Positions 20,370 to 31,488 are shown, numbered from the stretch's first letter. The stretch is 64,000 bases of DNA from Salinicola avicenniae (GCF_023736115.1 NZ_JAKQZC010000005.1:1-64000), one strand, 5' to 3'. Program-made: numbers and translations. Notes: generated from the letters alone by a model not told the origin.

Positions 20370-21251
20370 ATGAAAAAATCAACGACTGGCTTGCTGCTGG
20401 GCTCTGCTCTGGTAGTCGGTCTTTCTGGTTGTGCCAGTTCCGGCATGGAATCCACCAGCAGCTCTTCCGATCAGGCTTGGTACCAGTCGCCGTTCGTCTG
20501 CGGCCTGGCCGGCGGTCTGATCGGTGGTGGTATCGGCTACGCCTCTAGCGGCGATTCCGACGAAGATACCGGTGCGGCCATTGGCGGCGTTGCCGGCGCA
20601 ACGGCGGGTGCACTGCTGTGCGCCGACTACTCGTCCGACGTGATGGACAGCGACGGCGACGGCGTGCCCGACGACCGTGACCAGTGCCCGAACACGCCGG
20701 CTGGCGTGGCCGTGGACGCAGTCGGCTGCCCGCTCGACACCGACGGTGACGGCGTGCCGGACTACATGGACCAGTGCCCGGGTACCCCGGCCGGCGTTGA
20801 AGTCAACGCACAAGGCTGCCCGCTGGACTCCGACGGTGACGGCGTGCCGGACTACCAGGACCAGTGCCCGAACACCCCGGCCGGTGCGGAAGTCAACTCG
20901 CTGGGCTGCCAGGAAGACCTCGTGCTGCGCGACGTGAACTTCGAGTTCGACTCCGCCACGCTGACGTCCACCGCCGAGTCCATCCTGGACGACATCTCCG
21001 AGAAGCTGAACGCCAACGATACCCTGCGTATTCGTCTGGAAGGCCACACCGATTCCGTCGGTCCGGCAGCTTACAACAAGGAGCTGTCCCAGCGTCGCGC
21101 CGACTCGGTCAAGGATTACCTGGTCGAGAAAGGCTTCAACGCTGACAACATCACCACTATCGGTTACGGCGAAGAACAGCCGGTCGCCAGCAATGAAACT
21201 GCTGAAGGCCGTGCCGAAAACCGTCGCGTTGAACTGGGCGAGTGGGAATAA
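20370..21251 (+). CDS. OmpA-family lipoprotein with three thrombospondin type 3-like repeats
   Basis: 293 residues. A lipoprotein signal peptide ends at the lipobox LSGC (Cys21). Residues 45-82 are a glycine-zipper-like segment (GGLIGGGIGY, GAAIGGVAGATAGAL). Residues 93-122, 123-152 and 153-182 are three exact-length 30-residue repeats of the form DxDGDGVPDxxDQCPxTPAG, typical calcium-binding type 3 repeats with a Cys pair each. The C-terminal OmpA domain (after 190) has FEFDSATLT and LEGHTDSVGPAAYNKELSQRRADSVKDYL, the peptidoglycan-binding helix. It tethers the outer membrane to peptidoglycan. Single gene with its own promoter and strong terminator. Confidence 0.92.
   Translation: MKKSTTGLLLGSALVVGLSGCASSGMESTSSSSDQAWYQSPFVCGLAGGLIGGGIGYASSGDSDEDTGAAIGGVAGATAGALLCADYSSDVMDSDGDGVPDDRDQCPNTPAGVAVDAVGCPLDTDGDGVPDYMDQCPGTPAGVEVNAQGCPLDSDGDGVPDYQDQCPNTPAGAEVNSLGCQEDLVLRDVNFEFDSATLTSTAESILDDISEKLNANDTLRIRLEGHTDSVGPAAYNKELSQRRADSVKDYLVEKGFNADNITTIGYGEEQPVASNETAEGRAENRRVELGEWE
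20646..20915. repeat. Three 90-bp in-frame repeats in the OmpA-like gene
   Basis: Three tandem 90-bp units, each encoding one 30-residue type 3 repeat. The units are similar but not identical, so unequal exchange could change copy number. Confidence 0.8.
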
Positions 21252-21606
21252 GTTTCCGCTAGCACACTTCGATGTTGAAAAGGGGCGCCTTCGGGCGCCC
21301 CTTTTTTCGTTGGCGCGCTTTTTCGTAGGTGCGCTTGCCGTGCCGTGTCTAGCTGGCAGAGACCTGTTTCAGGTATGCGGCCCTGCCTGCCGCCGAAGTC
21401 GCCATGTTGGGCGGGCGTGGCAAAGCGCGTGGCGCGCTGTTAGGCTACGTGCCGGCATTCCGATAGGAGCGCCAGTCATATCACGATCCTGCGCGCGCGA
21501 GGTCGCTGGCCAGTATGCCGGCGTATCGTGGCAGGATTGTCCCCGCTTTCTCGACGAGTTCACGTGATCCTTGGTGTGGACCACCACTGAACGTAAGGAC
21601 GTTTTC
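21252..21606. other. 355-base region between the OmpA-like gene and thrS
   Basis: Contains the terminator at 21278-21307 and the thrS leader. In E. coli the thrS leader forms tRNA-like hairpins for autoregulation; I see GC-rich inverted segments here but no clear anticodon-like arm. No supportable gene. Confidence 0.4.
21278..21307 (+). terminator. Strong intrinsic terminator of the OmpA-like gene
   Basis: AGGGGCGCC and GGCGCCCCT form a perfect 9-bp stem closed by the stable tetraloop TTCG, preceded by AAA and followed by six T. Confidence 0.92.
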
Positions 21607-23517
21607 ATGCCCATAGTAAGTCTGCCGGACGGCAGCCAGAGAACCTTCGATCAACCGCTCACCGTGATGGAGTTGGCCGAATCGATCGGACCGGGGCTGG
21701 CCAAGGCCTGCATTGCCGGCAAGATCGACGGTGTCGAGGTGGATGCCGCCGATGTCATCGAACGTGATGCCGAGGTCGCTATTCTGACCGCGCGTGACGA
21801 TGAAGGTGTCGCGATTATTCGTCACTCCTGCGCGCATCTGTTGGGGCACGCCATCAAGCAGCTCTATCCGACGGCAAAGATGGCCATCGGTCCGGTGATC
21901 GATGATGGCTTCTACTACGACATCGACTTCGAGGAGACAATCTCTTCCGAAGATCTTGAGGCGATCGAGGCGCGCATGAAGGCGCTGATCGAGCAGGATT
22001 ATGACGTCGTCCGTGAGTACGTCGATCAATCGAAGGCGCTGGAAACGTTCGTGGCGCGGGAAGAGCCGTACAAGCAGGAGATCGTCGAGAGTATTCCCGA
22101 AGGCGAGACGATTCGTCTCTACCATCATCAGGAATATATCGATATGTGTCGTGGGCCGCACGTGCCCAACACGCGCCATCTGAAGGCTTTCAAGCTGACC
22201 AAGCTGGCTGGCGCTTACTGGCGCGGCGATTCGACCAAGCCAATGCTGACACGGATCTACGGGACGGCCTGGGCTGACAAGAAAGCGCTCAAGGCCTATC
22301 TGCAGCGACTGGAGGAGGCCGAGAAACGCGACCATCGCAAGCTGGCGCGCCGCTTCGATTTCTTCCATATGCAGGAAGAGGCGCCGGGCATGGTGTTCTG
22401 GCATCCGCGCGGCTGGACGCTGTGGCAGGCGGTCGAGCAGTACATGCGGGGCGTCTACCGTAGTAGCGGCTATCAGGAGATCAAGTGTCCGCAGGTGATG
22501 GATGTGTCACTGTGGAAAAAGTCCGGGCACTGGGACAATTACGCCGAGAACATGTTCTTTACCGAGTCGGAGAAGCGTGAGTACGCGCTCAAGCCGATGA
22601 ACTGTCCTGGCCATGTGCAGGTCTTCAATTCTGGTCTACGCAGCTACCGCGAATTGCCCATTCGCTACGGCGAGTTCGGGGGGTGCCATCGTAACGAACC
22701 CTCCGGTGCGCTTCACGGCATCATGCGAGTGCGTGCCTTTACGCAGGACGACGGCCATGTGTTCTGTACCGAAGAGCAGATCGAGCCGGAAGTCACGGCT
22801 TTCCATCGTCAGGCATTGAAGGTCTACGAAGACTTCGGCTTCGAGGATATCGCGGTCAAGATCGCGCTGCGTCCAGAGAAGCGCCTGGGGAGCGACGATA
22901 CATGGGACCGCGCCGAGGGGGCGTTGCGAGCGGCGCTGGGCAACTGTCAGGTCGAGTGGCAGGAGCTACCCGGTGAAGGTGCGTTCTACGGTCCCAAGAT
23001 CGAGTACCACATGAAGGACTGCCTCGGTCGCGAGTGGCAGGTCGGTACGATGCAGGTCGATTTCATGATGCCGGGGCGCCTCGGCGCACAGTACGTCGCC
23101 GAAGACGGCTCTCGCCAGGTACCGGTCATGCTGCACCGTGCCATCGTCGGCTCGATGGAACGTTTTGTTGGCATCCTGATCGAACACTATGCTGGTGCCT
23201 TGCCGCTTTGGCTCGCGCCGGTGCAGGCCGTCGTACTCAATATCACGGATGCGCAGCGCGATTATGTCGAAAAAGTCGCGAAACGCTTGCGCGAAGCCGG
23301 ATTCCGGGTCGACTCGGACTTGAGGAATGAGAAGATCGGCTTTAAAATTCGCGAGCATACGCTGCAGAAGATTCCTTATCTGCTGGTTGTTGGCGATAAG
23401 GAAGTTGAATCGGGTGCTGTTGCGGTGCGTACTCGATCCGGTGAGGATCTGGGTTCCCTGTCCATCGATGCGCTGTTGGTGCATCTGCAACAGGCAAGCC
23501 AGCCGGATTCCCATTGA
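21607..23517 (+). CDS. thrS: Threonyl-tRNA synthetase
   Basis: 636 residues, normal length. Charges tRNA-Thr. An N-terminal TGS domain (1-62) is followed by the editing domain with the zinc-type HxxxH in [11 protein letters not shown], then the class II core ([28 protein letters not shown] as motif 2 area, [21 protein letters not shown] as motif 3) and the anticodon-binding domain. ATG 21607 is chosen from the family start [10 protein letters not shown]. First gene of the conserved thrS-infC-rpmI-rplT-pheST-ihfA string. Confidence 0.97.
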   Translation: MPIVSLPDGSQRTFDQPLTVMELAESIGPGLAKACIAGKIDGVEVDAADVIERDAEVAILTARDDEGVAIIRHSCAHLLGHAIKQLYPTAKMAIGPVIDDGFYYDIDFEETISSEDLEAIEARMKALIEQDYDVVREYVDQSKALETFVAREEPYKQEIVESIPEGETIRLYHHQEYIDMCRGPHVPNTRHLKAFKLTKLAGAYWRGDSTKPMLTRIYGTAWADKKALKAYLQRLEEAEKRDHRKLARRFDFFHMQEEAPGMVFWHPRGWTLWQAVEQYMRGVYRSSGYQEIKCPQVMDVSLWKKSGHWDNYAENMFFTESEKREYALKPMNCPGHVQVFNSGLRSYRELPIRYGEFGGCHRNEPSGALHGIMRVRAFTQDDGHVFCTEEQIEPEVTAFHRQALKVYEDFGFEDIAVKIALRPEKRLGSDDTWDRAEGALRAALGNCQVEWQELPGEGAFYGPKIEYHMKDCLGREWQVGTMQVDFMMPGRLGAQYVAEDGSRQVPVMLHRAIVGSMERFVGILIEHYAGALPLWLAPVQAVVLNITDAQRDYVEKVAKRLREAGFRVDSDLRNEKIGFKIREHTLQKIPYLLVVGDKEVESGAVAVRTRSGEDLGSLSIDALLVHLQQASQPDSH

Positions 23518-23551
23518 GCAGCAACGTTAATCGCCACACGGAGATCTAACG

Positions 23552-24091
23552 ATCAAGCGTAATAATCAGCGCGGGCGCCCCCAGGAAAAGCGCGCGCCCA
23601 TCAATGACCGTATTCGCGCAGACGAAGTTCGACTCATCGACGCAGAGGGTGAGCAGGTGGGGGTTGTCCCCATGAACGAGGCGCTCGAGCGCGCCGAGGA
23701 AGCCGGTATGGATCTCGTACAGATTTCCAACGCCGATCCGATCGTCTGCAAGATCATGGATTACGGTAAATTCCTCTTCGAGCAGAAGAAACAGAAGTCT
23801 GCGCAGAAGAAGAAAACCAAACAGATTCAGGTCAAGGAAGTGAAATTCCGGCCTGGCACGGATGAGGGCGACTATCAGGTTAAGCTCAAGAACCTGATTC
23901 GTTTCCTCGAAGGCGGTGACAAGGGTAAGGTCACGCTGCGTTTCCGTGGTCGTGAAATGGCACACCAGGACATCGGCCGCAAGCTGATGGAGCGGATTGC
24001 CAACGACCTCGAGGAACTGGCGACCGTCGAATCCTTCCCCAAGATGGAAGGCCGACAGATGATCATGATCCTCGCACCCAAGAAGAAGTGA
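23552..24091 (+). CDS. infC: Translation initiation factor IF-3 (apparent AUC start)
   Basis: 179 residues if read from ATC at 23552. The frame upstream of the first GTG (23657) encodes the expected IF-3 N-terminus ([23 protein letters not shown]...), and CGGAG lies eight bases before the ATC, so this non-standard codon is the likely start. In E. coli infC begins with AUU and this lets IF-3 repress its own translation; AUC would serve the same purpose. Domains: N-terminal (to about residue 75, with DLVQIS and [12 protein letters not shown]), basic linker, C-terminal domain ending [14 protein letters not shown]. Confidence 0.9.
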   Translation: MKRNNQRGRPQEKRAPINDRIRADEVRLIDAEGEQVGVVPMNEALERAEEAGMDLVQISNADPIVCKIMDYGKFLFEQKKQKSAQKKKTKQIQVKEVKFRPGTDEGDYQVKLKNLIRFLEGGDKGKVTLRFRGREMAHQDIGRKLMERIANDLEELATVESFPKMEGRQMIMILAPKKK

Positions 24092-24112
24092 TCCGACGGC
24101 GTTTCGAACGGG

Positions 24113-24140
24113 AAGCGGCGAGCTTAAGGGCTTGCCGCTT
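24113..24140 (+). promoter_or_regulatory. Stem-loop in the infC-rpmI spacer
   Basis: AAGCGGCGAGC pairs with GCTTGCCGCTT (one G-T pair) around a six-base loop, 22 bases after infC and 43 before rpmI. No T run follows directly, so it could be a processing or L20 autoregulation structure, not a terminator. Confidence 0.4.
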
Positions 24141-24182
24141 TCGGCCTCGGGTTTTCTAAAAAATCGGACCGGAGTTCTACTC

Positions 24183-24377
24183 ATGCCGAAAATCAAGACC
24201 AACAGTGGCGCTGCCAAGCGCTTCAAGAAGACTGGTAACGGCTTCAAGCACAAGCAGTCTTTCCGTAGTCACATCCTGACCAAGAAGTCCACCAAGCGTA
24301 AGCGTCAGCTGCGTGGCATGAAGCAGGTTCACGCTGCCGACAAGCAGCTCGTCAACCGCATGCTGCCCAATCTGTAA
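24183..24377 (+). CDS. rpmI: Ribosomal protein bL35
   Basis: 64 residues, very basic, normal length. [18 protein letters not shown] at the N-terminus and the [15 protein letters not shown] segment identify L35 of the large subunit. GGAG lies a few bases before ATG 24183. Between infC and rplT as in E. coli, where L20 represses this gene. Confidence 0.97.
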   Translation: MPKIKTNSGAAKRFKKTGNGFKHKQSFRSHILTKKSTKRKRQLRGMKQVHAADKQLVNRMLPNL

Positions 24378-24414
24378 ACACTTGGTCGTCAGTCTTTAAC
24401 GTCAGGAGAGTACT

Positions 24415-24765
24415 ATGTCCCGCGTCAAGCGTGGTGTCGTCGCACGTCGCCGTCACAAGAAAGTTATGAAGCAGGCCAAGGGTTACTACGGTGCGCGTTC
24501 GCGCGTGTTCCGCGTAGCCAAGCAGGCCGTTATCAAGGCCGGTCAGTATGCATATCGCGACCGTCGCCAGCGCAAGCGTCAGTTCCGCGCGCTGTGGATT
24601 ACGCGTATCAACGCTGCCGCTCGCAACAACGGCATGTCCTACAGCCGTTTCGTGGCGGGCCTGAAGAAAGCGGGCATCGAGATCGACCGTAAGGTCCTGG
24701 CCGATCTGGCCGTTCACGAAAAAGCGGCCTTCACGGCACTCGTCGAGAAAGCCAAGGCTGCGTGA
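24415..24765 (+). CDS. rplT: Ribosomal protein bL20
   Basis: 116 residues. [26 protein letters not shown] is the diagnostic start; L20 binds 23S rRNA early in assembly of the 50S subunit and in E. coli represses rpmI-rplT translation. AGGAGAG lies six bases before ATG 24415. A terminator follows. Confidence 0.97.
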   Translation: MSRVKRGVVARRRHKKVMKQAKGYYGARSRVFRVAKQAVIKAGQYAYRDRRQRKRQFRALWITRINAAARNNGMSYSRFVAGLKKAGIEIDRKVLADLAVHEKAAFTALVEKAKAA

Positions 24766-24811
24766 GCAGGTCGTCCCGCGTCTCTGAGAGGCAGCGGATA
24801 GCCTGACCGAT

Positions 24812-24846
24812 CAGGGGAAGAGCAGCCGCTCTTCCCCTGTTTTTTT
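24812..24846 (+). terminator. Terminator after rplT
   Basis: CAGGGGAAGAGC and GCTCTTCCCCTG form a 12-bp perfect stem with a four-base loop, followed by seven T. It separates rplT from pheS. In E. coli the pheST operon has a Phe-rich leader peptide with attenuation at this place; no phenylalanine codon run is visible here, so simple or partial termination is preferred. Confidence 0.85.
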
Positions 24847-24909
24847 ATCTCGCATCGCCACTTCGGCAAGACCGAGGGCGCTGCGCAACGAATGACAAGC
24901 GGAGCTTGA

Positions 24910-25932
<1,023 letters not shown>

Positions 25933-25960
25933 GCCCCAGCCCCAGTCAAGGAGTATCAAG

Positions 25961-28345
25961 ATGAAGTTTTCCGAAGCGTGGCTGCGCGAGTGGGTCTCTC
26001 CCGAGCTCGACACGCAGGCCTTGGCCGATGCGGTGACGATGGCCGGGCTCGAGGTAGATGCGGTCGAGCCGGTAGGCGCCGTCTTCGATGGTGTCGTCGT
26101 AGCGGAGGTGATGGCCAAGGCGCCCCATCCGGATGCCGACAAGCTCAACGTTTGTCAGGTCGAGGACGGTAGTGGCGAGCAGGTGCAAGTCGTCTGCGGC
26201 GCCCCCAATGTCGACGTCGGTCAGAAGATTCCTTTCGCGCGTGTCGGTGCAGTACTGCCGGACGATTTCAAGATCAAGAAAGCAAAACTGCGCGGAGTCG
26301 AATCGCGCGGCATGATCTGTTCAGCCTCCGAGTTGGGGCTGGAGGAAGAGCGCTCCGAAGGGATTCACGTGTTGCCCGCGGATGCCCCGGTCGGCCAGGA
26401 TTTCCGCGCCTGGCTGCAGCTCGACGACCACACGATCGAAGTCGACCTGACGCCCAATCGCGGGGACTGTCTTAGCCTTCGCGGCATGGCGCGCGAGGTG
26501 GGGGTGCTGACTCGGGAGGCTGTGACGCCACCCGCCATGCAGGCGGTTGCGCCGCAGCATGACGAGCGCTTTCCGGTGGACATCCAGGCCACCGAACAGT
26601 GTCCGCGCTACCTCGGTCGCGTGCTGCGCAATGTCGACTTGAGTGCGCCGACGCCGCTATGGATGGTAGAGCGGCTGCGGCGTAGCGGTATTCGCAGCAT
26701 CGATGCCGCGGTCGACGTGACCAACTACGTGATGCTCGAGCTCGGCCAGCCGATGCATGCCTTCGACCTGGACCGGCTCAGTGACGGTGTGGTCGTGCGC
26801 CAGGCATCGGAAGGGGAGTCTCTGACGCTGCTCGATGGCCAGACGGTGGCGCTCTCCACGGAAACGCTGGTCATTGCCGACGGCACCGGCCCCCTGGCGC
26901 TTGCCGGTATCATGGGTGGCGAGAATTCCGGCGTCGCTGCTGGCACGCGCCATCTCTTCCTGGAAGCCGCGTTTTTCACGCCGCTTGCGGTAGCTGGCAA
27001 GGCACGTGAGTACGGTCTTCACACGGATGCGTCGCACCGCTTCGAGCGCGGCGTCGATCCGGCGCTGACGGCGATGGCGATGGAGCGCGCAACGACACTG
27101 CTGATGGAGATCGTCGGCGGTGAGCCCGGCCCGGTCATCGAAGCCGGTGTCGATGGCATCCCGTCGGCGATGCGCGCCAACGTACGGTTGCGTCGAGCGC
27201 GTCTCGATGCCTGCCTGGGGGTGTCGCTGCCAGCGGATGAGGTCGCGGATATCCTGACGCGTCTCGGAATGGTGGTCGAGACTGGCGAGTCCGGTTGGCA
27301 GGTGGACGTGCCGAGTTGGCGTTTCGATGTGGCCATCGAAGAAGATCTGATCGAGGAGCTGGCGCGCATCCATGGCTACAATCGCCTGCCGGTTCGCCGC
27401 ACGCAGGCGCTCCTGGCACTCAAGGCCGATAACGAGGCCGAACAGCCCTTGCGTCGTCTACGCCGTCATCTGGTGTCGCGCGGTTATCAGGAGGCGGTGA
27501 CCTATAGCTTCGTCTCGCCTGATCTGCAGGCCCTGCTGATGCCTGACGCGATCTCGCCGACACTGGCTAACCCGATCTCCAGTGACATGTCGGTCATGCG
27601 GTATTCGCTCTTCCCGGGATTGATCAAGGCCCTTCAGCACAACCTCAATCGCCAGCAGCAGCGGGTGCGCCTATTCGAGACGGGGTTGGTCTTTCAAGGG
27701 GAGCTGGATGCGCTGGTTCAGACATCGATGCTCGGTGGCCTGATCTGCGGGCCGCGCGCTGTCGAGGGCTGGTCGGCCGGGCGGGAGGCGGTCGATTTCT
27801 TCGATCTCAAGGGTGACCTGGAGAGCCTGCTATCGATCGGCGGTGGTCTGGACGAATGGTCGTTCGTCGCGGACACGCATCCCGCACTGCATCCGGGACG
27901 CAGCGCCCGTCTGTATCGTGGCGAGCAGGCGGTGGGCTGGATCGGTGCGCTGCATCCGGCGGTTCGCTCGCAGCTCGGGATCAAGCCGGAGGTCTATCTC
28001 TTCGAGGTAGACCAGGACGCGGTGATGGCAGGCCAGATTCCTCGTTTCCAGCCGCTCTCTCGCTATCCGGAAGTCCGTCGTGATCTGGCATTCGTGATGC
28101 GCGATGAGGTGGCGGTCGAGTCGTTGATGCAATCGATCCGCCAGCAGGCGGGCGAATGGCTGGTTCGGTGGCAGTTGTTTGACGTTTATCAGGGGCAGGG
28201 TGTGCCCGAGGGGCACAAGAGCGTTGCCTTGGGCTTGACCTGGCAGCATCCTTCGCGCACTCTCAATGACGAGGAAATCAATCAGTTAATCGCAGACGTG
28301 GTGGAAACGGCCCAGTCGCGTTTCGGGGCTACGCTGCGGAGTTGA
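25961..28345 (+). CDS. pheT: Phenylalanyl-tRNA synthetase beta subunit
   Basis: 794 residues, normal length. Modules in order: EMAP-like tRNA-binding domain (about 40-150, [10 protein letters not shown] and VCGAPNV), B3/B4 editing domain, B5 domain, the catalytic-like core and the C-terminal FDX-ACB anticodon domain ([15 protein letters not shown] onward, ending TLRS). Follows pheS with AAGGAG before ATG 25961. Confidence 0.97.
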   Translation: MKFSEAWLREWVSPELDTQALADAVTMAGLEVDAVEPVGAVFDGVVVAEVMAKAPHPDADKLNVCQVEDGSGEQVQVVCGAPNVDVGQKIPFARVGAVLPDDFKIKKAKLRGVESRGMICSASELGLEEERSEGIHVLPADAPVGQDFRAWLQLDDHTIEVDLTPNRGDCLSLRGMAREVGVLTREAVTPPAMQAVAPQHDERFPVDIQATEQCPRYLGRVLRNVDLSAPTPLWMVERLRRSGIRSIDAAVDVTNYVMLELGQPMHAFDLDRLSDGVVVRQASEGESLTLLDGQTVALSTETLVIADGTGPLALAGIMGGENSGVAAGTRHLFLEAAFFTPLAVAGKAREYGLHTDASHRFERGVDPALTAMAMERATTLLMEIVGGEPGPVIEAGVDGIPSAMRANVRLRRARLDACLGVSLPADEVADILTRLGMVVETGESGWQVDVPSWRFDVAIEEDLIEELARIHGYNRLPVRRTQALLALKADNEAEQPLRRLRRHLVSRGYQEAVTYSFVSPDLQALLMPDAISPTLANPISSDMSVMRYSLFPGLIKALQHNLNRQQQRVRLFETGLVFQGELDALVQTSMLGGLICGPRAVEGWSAGREAVDFFDLKGDLESLLSIGGGLDEWSFVADTHPALHPGRSARLYRGEQAVGWIGALHPAVRSQLGIKPEVYLFEVDQDAVMAGQIPRFQPLSRYPEVRRDLAFVMRDEVAVESLMQSIRQQAGEWLVRWQLFDVYQGQGVPEGHKSVALGLTWQHPSRTLNDEEINQLIADVVETAQSRFGATLRS

Positions 28346-28373
28346 TCTGTCATCCTGCGCGAAGGGAGCCACC

Positions 28374-28682
28374 ATGGGAGCGCTGACGAAAGCTGAACTG
28401 GCGGAGCATCTTCACACCGAGCTGGGTTTCTCCAAGCGGGAAGCCAAGTATATGGTGGAAACGTTCTTCGAGGAGATTCGTGGCTGTCTGCGCGAAAACG
28501 AGCAGGTGAAGCTCTCCGGGTTCGGCAATTTCGACCTTCGGGACAAACGGGAGCGTCCCGGACGCAACCCGAAGACCGGAGAAGAGATTCCAATCTCGGC
28601 GCGCCGTGTCGTGACCTTCCGACCCGGTCAGAAGCTCAAGGCCAAGGTCGAGAGTTTCGATGGTGAGCTGCAGGAGGAGTAG
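28374..28682 (+). CDS. ihfA: Integration host factor alpha subunit
   Basis: 102 residues. DNA-bending nucleoid protein, heterodimer with Ihf[26 protein letters not shown] is the typical start; the DNA-binding beta arm has [31 protein letters not shown], which includes the Pro that intercalates DNA. GGGAGCC before ATG 28374. Last gene of the translation string. Confidence 0.97.
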   Translation: MGALTKAELAEHLHTELGFSKREAKYMVETFFEEIRGCLRENEQVKLSGFGNFDLRDKRERPGRNPKTGEEIPISARRVVTFRPGQKLKAKVESFDGELQEE

Positions 28683-28703
28683 TGCTTCCTGGTGGCTGAT
28701 CTG

Positions 28704-28742
28704 ACCGCCCGTCAGCATCCGCTGGCGGGCGGTTCTGTTTTC
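28704..28742 (+). terminator. Terminator after ihfA
   Basis: ACCGCCCGTCAGC pairs with GCTGGCGGGCGGT (one G-T pair), four-base loop, followed by TCTGTTTTC. Confidence 0.8.
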
Positions 28743-28842
28743 GGCCAGGGAAGGCCTAGGCAGTAGGGGCCGGGAGGCGTAGGGCCGGGCGGGGCAGATA
28801 TGCTAAGCTCCGGCGCACATGATGAACTGGCGAATGTGCGCT

Positions 28843-29304
28843 ATGCCCAAGCTGAAAATCTACGTTGGTACCGTCTACGGCGGTGCGCTCGATGTGGCCG
28901 AACAGGTCGCCCCGCTCTTCGAGCAGACCGGCTACGAGGTAGCCGTGGTCGAACAGCCTTCCTTGCAGGATCTGGTCGACGACATGCCCGATCTGGCGCT
29001 GTTCTGCGTCTCCACCACCGGTAGCGGTGACTTTCCCGGCGATATCGTGCCTTTTATCCGCGAGCTCAAGGCGAAGACGCCGGCGCTGACCTCGCTGCGT
29101 TATGGGCTCATCGCCCTGGGTGACAGCTCCTACGCCGAGACGTTCTGTGGCTCCGGCAGGGCGCTCGATGCCTTGCTCGAGGATCTTGGCGCGCAGCGCC
29201 TGGGCGAACGTCTGGAAGTCGATGCCATGGAGACTTTCATGGCGGACGATGCGGCGCTGCCCTGGGCCGAATCGTGGATTGAAGCGCACGGGTTGCGCGC
29301 ATGA
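28843..29304 (+). CDS. Flavodoxin-like protein (MioC family)
   Basis: 153 residues. Small FMN electron carrier: phosphate loop VGTVYGGALDVAEQV and the two isoalloxazine loops STTGSGDFPGDI and GDSSYAETFCGSGRALDALL follow the MioC/flavodoxin fold. The start at 28843 (MPKLKIYVG) is chosen from the fold; in-frame ATGs at 28819, 28822 and 28834 are alternatives and none has a strong ribosome site. Overlaps the next gene by four bases. Confidence 0.8.
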   Translation: MPKLKIYVGTVYGGALDVAEQVAPLFEQTGYEVAVVEQPSLQDLVDDMPDLALFCVSTTGSGDFPGDIVPFIRELKAKTPALTSLRYGLIALGDSSYAETFCGSGRALDALLEDLGAQRLGERLEVDAMETFMADDAALPWAESWIEAHGLRA

Positions 29305-29687
29305 GTCGCGAGGAGTCGCCTGCGACCAAGGCGCTCAATGCGACGCGCTGGAGCACCCTGTTCGGGCTATGGCTCGTCATGCTGCTGTCGCTGCCGCGCT
29401 ATTGGCTGGCCGGCGACACCACGCGTCTGACGCTGCTCGCTGGTCTGCTGGTTGCCGTCGCCGTGGCGCTATTCGGATTCTGGCGGGTGATGGCGCAGGC
29501 GCAGCGTCAGCGATGTCCGGCAGCCTTGCGCCACCTGCTGGTCTGCCTGGTCATCGGTGAAGGGTTGATGCTGGCCTGGCACGTGACCGATGCGGCCGCC
29601 TCGCACTGGGCCGTCGTACTCTCCCAGGGGGCAGCGCTGGGGTTGCTGTTGCACGTGGTCGTCCGCCTGTGGCGCCGGCGTCGATAG
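29301..29687 (+). CDS. Small inner-membrane protein of unknown function
   Basis: 128 residues with about four transmembrane helices (residues 20-36, 43-61, 77-93, 102-124) and an Arg-rich cytoplasmic tail. The start overlaps the flavodoxin stop (ATGA), so the two are coupled. I do not recognise the family; the pairing suggests a membrane partner of the flavodoxin, which is inference only. Confidence 0.6.
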   Translation: MSREESPATKALNATRWSTLFGLWLVMLLSLPRYWLAGDTTRLTLLAGLLVAVAVALFGFWRVMAQAQRQRCPAALRHLLVCLVIGEGLMLAWHVTDAAASHWAVVLSQGAALGLLLHVVVRLWRRRR

Positions 29688-29724
29688 TGCGGCTCTGGCG
29701 TGCAAAACTGGCGTGAAAAAAGAG

Positions 29725-29750
29725 AACGGCGAGCCTATTGGCTCGCCGTT
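29725..29750. terminator. Bidirectional terminator between convergent genes
   Basis: AACGGCGAGCC and GGCTCGCCGTT form an 11-bp perfect stem with a TATT loop; A-rich sequence on the left and GTTTTCG on the right allow use from both sides. It serves the small membrane gene and ppnN. Confidence 0.75.
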
Positions 29751-29782
29751 CGCGTTTTCGCTTGGCAGTATCGTGCGGCGTA

Positions 29783-31147
29783 TTACCCCAGCGTATAGCA
29801 GGGCACGTACTCACTGCCTGGTAGCTTCATGCGGCCTTGGGCGACGAACGAGGTTAACAGATCGTCGAGCTGGCTCATCAGCGCCGGCTCCGCATGCAGA
29901 CGGAAGGGGCCGCGTGCTGCAATGGCACGCACGCCGGGCTCCTTGACGTTACCGGCCACGATGCCAGAGAAGGCGCGACGCAGGTTGGCGGCCAGTTCGT
30001 GGACGGGCTGGTCGTGGTGTAGCGCCAAGTCCGCCATGGCTTCGTGTGTCGGCTCGAACGGTTGCTGAAAACCGCGCTCGATGGTCAGCCGCCAGTTGAA
30101 GTAGAAGGCGTCGTTCTGTTCGCGACGAAATTCCGCGACTTCATTGATACCTTCGCGCATCAGGCGTGCAACGGTGATCGGATCGTCGATGACGATCCGG
30201 TAGTGGCGGCGGACTTCCTCGCCGAGCGTGTAGCGCAGGAACTCATCGATGCGATGGAAATAGTCGCGGGCGCTGGCGGGACCGGAAAAGATGACTGGAA
30301 AAGGGATATCCCGGTTGTCCGGATGCATCAAGATGCCGAGGAGATAGAGAATTTCCTCCGCTGTCCCTACGCCGCCGGGAAACACCACGATGCCATGACC
30401 GACGCGCACGAATGCCTCGAGGCGCTTCTCGATATCCGGCATGACCACCAGTTCGTTGACGATCGGGTTGGGCGACTCGGCGGCGATGATGCCCGGTTCA
30501 GAGATCCCCAGATAGCGGCTGCCCAGGCGGCGCTGTTTGGCATGCGCGAGGTTGGCGCCTTTCATTGGCCCCTTCATGGCGCCGGGGCCACAGCCGGTGC
30601 AGATGTCCAGTCCGCGCAGCCCCATGTGGTAACCCACGCCCTTGGTATAGTTGTACTCTTCCCGCGTGATCGAATGTCCGCCCCAGCACACCACCATGCT
30701 CGGTTCCTGCGCGGTCCGCAGCGTGCTGGCATTGCGCAGGATATGAAAGACGGCGTTGGTGGCGCCTTCGTTGGTGTCGAGATCGAATTTCGGATTGTTC
30801 TGGATCTCGTTATAGACGTAGACGATATCGCGCAGTACCGCCGAGAGCTGCTCGCGCACCCCGCGGATCATGCGGCCGTCGACGAAAGCGCAGGCCGGGG
30901 CATTGGAAAGCTTCAGGCGGATGCCGCGATCCTGCTGCAGCACTTCGATATCGAAATCCTTGTAGGCTTCCATCACGGCGAGCCCGTCATCCGTCGGGGT
31001 GTCGCAGTTGAGTATCGCCAGCGCGCAACGTCGAAGCAGATCATGCAGGCCGCTGGCTGAGGTGTCTCGCAGGCGGTTGACTTCGGACTGCGACAGGACT
31101 TCCAGACTTCCCTCGGGAGAGACGATGGTCGATAGCGTCTCTGGCAT
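29783..31147 (-). CDS. ppnN: Pyrimidine/purine nucleotide 5'-monophosphate nucleosidase
   Basis: 454 residues, the length of E. coli PpnN (YgdH). Splits nucleoside monophosphates to base and ribose 5-phosphate, and in E. coli is stimulated by (p)ppGpp. Recognised from CWGGHSITREEYNYTK, CTGCGPGAMKGPMKGA, PDIEKRLEAFVRVGHGIVVFPGGVGTAEE and the C-terminal RRAFSGIVAGNVKE and FVAQGRMKLPGSEYVPCY. ATG 31147 has GAGG nine bases ahead; ATG 31156 is the alternative but touches that site. 53 bases downstream of the YfcL-like gene. Confidence 0.93.
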   Translation of the reverse strand: MPETLSTIVSPEGSLEVLSQSEVNRLRDTSASGLHDLLRRCALAILNCDTPTDDGLAVMEAYKDFDIEVLQQDRGIRLKLSNAPACAFVDGRMIRGVREQLSAVLRDIVYVYNEIQNNPKFDLDTNEGATNAVFHILRNASTLRTAQEPSMVVCWGGHSITREEYNYTKGVGYHMGLRGLDICTGCGPGAMKGPMKGANLAHAKQRRLGSRYLGISEPGIIAAESPNPIVNELVVMPDIEKRLEAFVRVGHGIVVFPGGVGTAEEILYLLGILMHPDNRDIPFPVIFSGPASARDYFHRIDEFLRYTLGEEVRRHYRIVIDDPITVARLMREGINEVAEFRREQNDAFYFNWRLTIERGFQQPFEPTHEAMADLALHHDQPVHELAANLRRAFSGIVAGNVKEPGVRAIAARGPFRLHAEPALMSQLDDLLTSFVAQGRMKLPGSEYVPCYTLG

Positions 31148-31200
31148 GGGCGACATCCTCGTGCGGCAAAGAGTACGGATAGGAAGGGTAGAGCGGGATC

Positions 31201-31488
31201 TCAGCGGCCGGTCCGGGCGACCGCGGTCTGCCACAAGGCGGCGATCTGGTCGCGGTCGGCCTCGCTCATGTTGTCCTGAGCGAAGGTGCTCTCCAGCCAC
31301 TGCCAATAGGTGGCATCGAAGTCTTCGGGGGTGACATCGGCGGGATCGTACTCCGCCATTTCCTGCACCAGACCGATCTGGGGAATCATGTAGCCCAGCG
31401 CGAAAAGGTCCTGGTCATCGGCGTTGGCTTCCATCGCCAGGAGCGTTTCCTGGACCGATCTGGCGCGCTGTGCAAAGGGATCAGACAT
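31201..31488 (-). CDS. YfcL family protein
   Basis: 95 residues, acidic and helical. The stretch NADDQDLFALGYMIPQIGLVQEMAE aligns by eye with E. coli YfcL ([20 protein letters not shown]), a small protein of unknown role. ATG 31488 is chosen from the family length; the frame continues upstream without support. Likely co-transcribed with ppnN. Confidence 0.75.
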   Translation of the reverse strand: MSDPFAQRARSVQETLLAMEANADDQDLFALGYMIPQIGLVQEMAEYDPADVTPEDFDATYWQWLESTFAQDNMSEADRDQIAALWQTAVARTGR

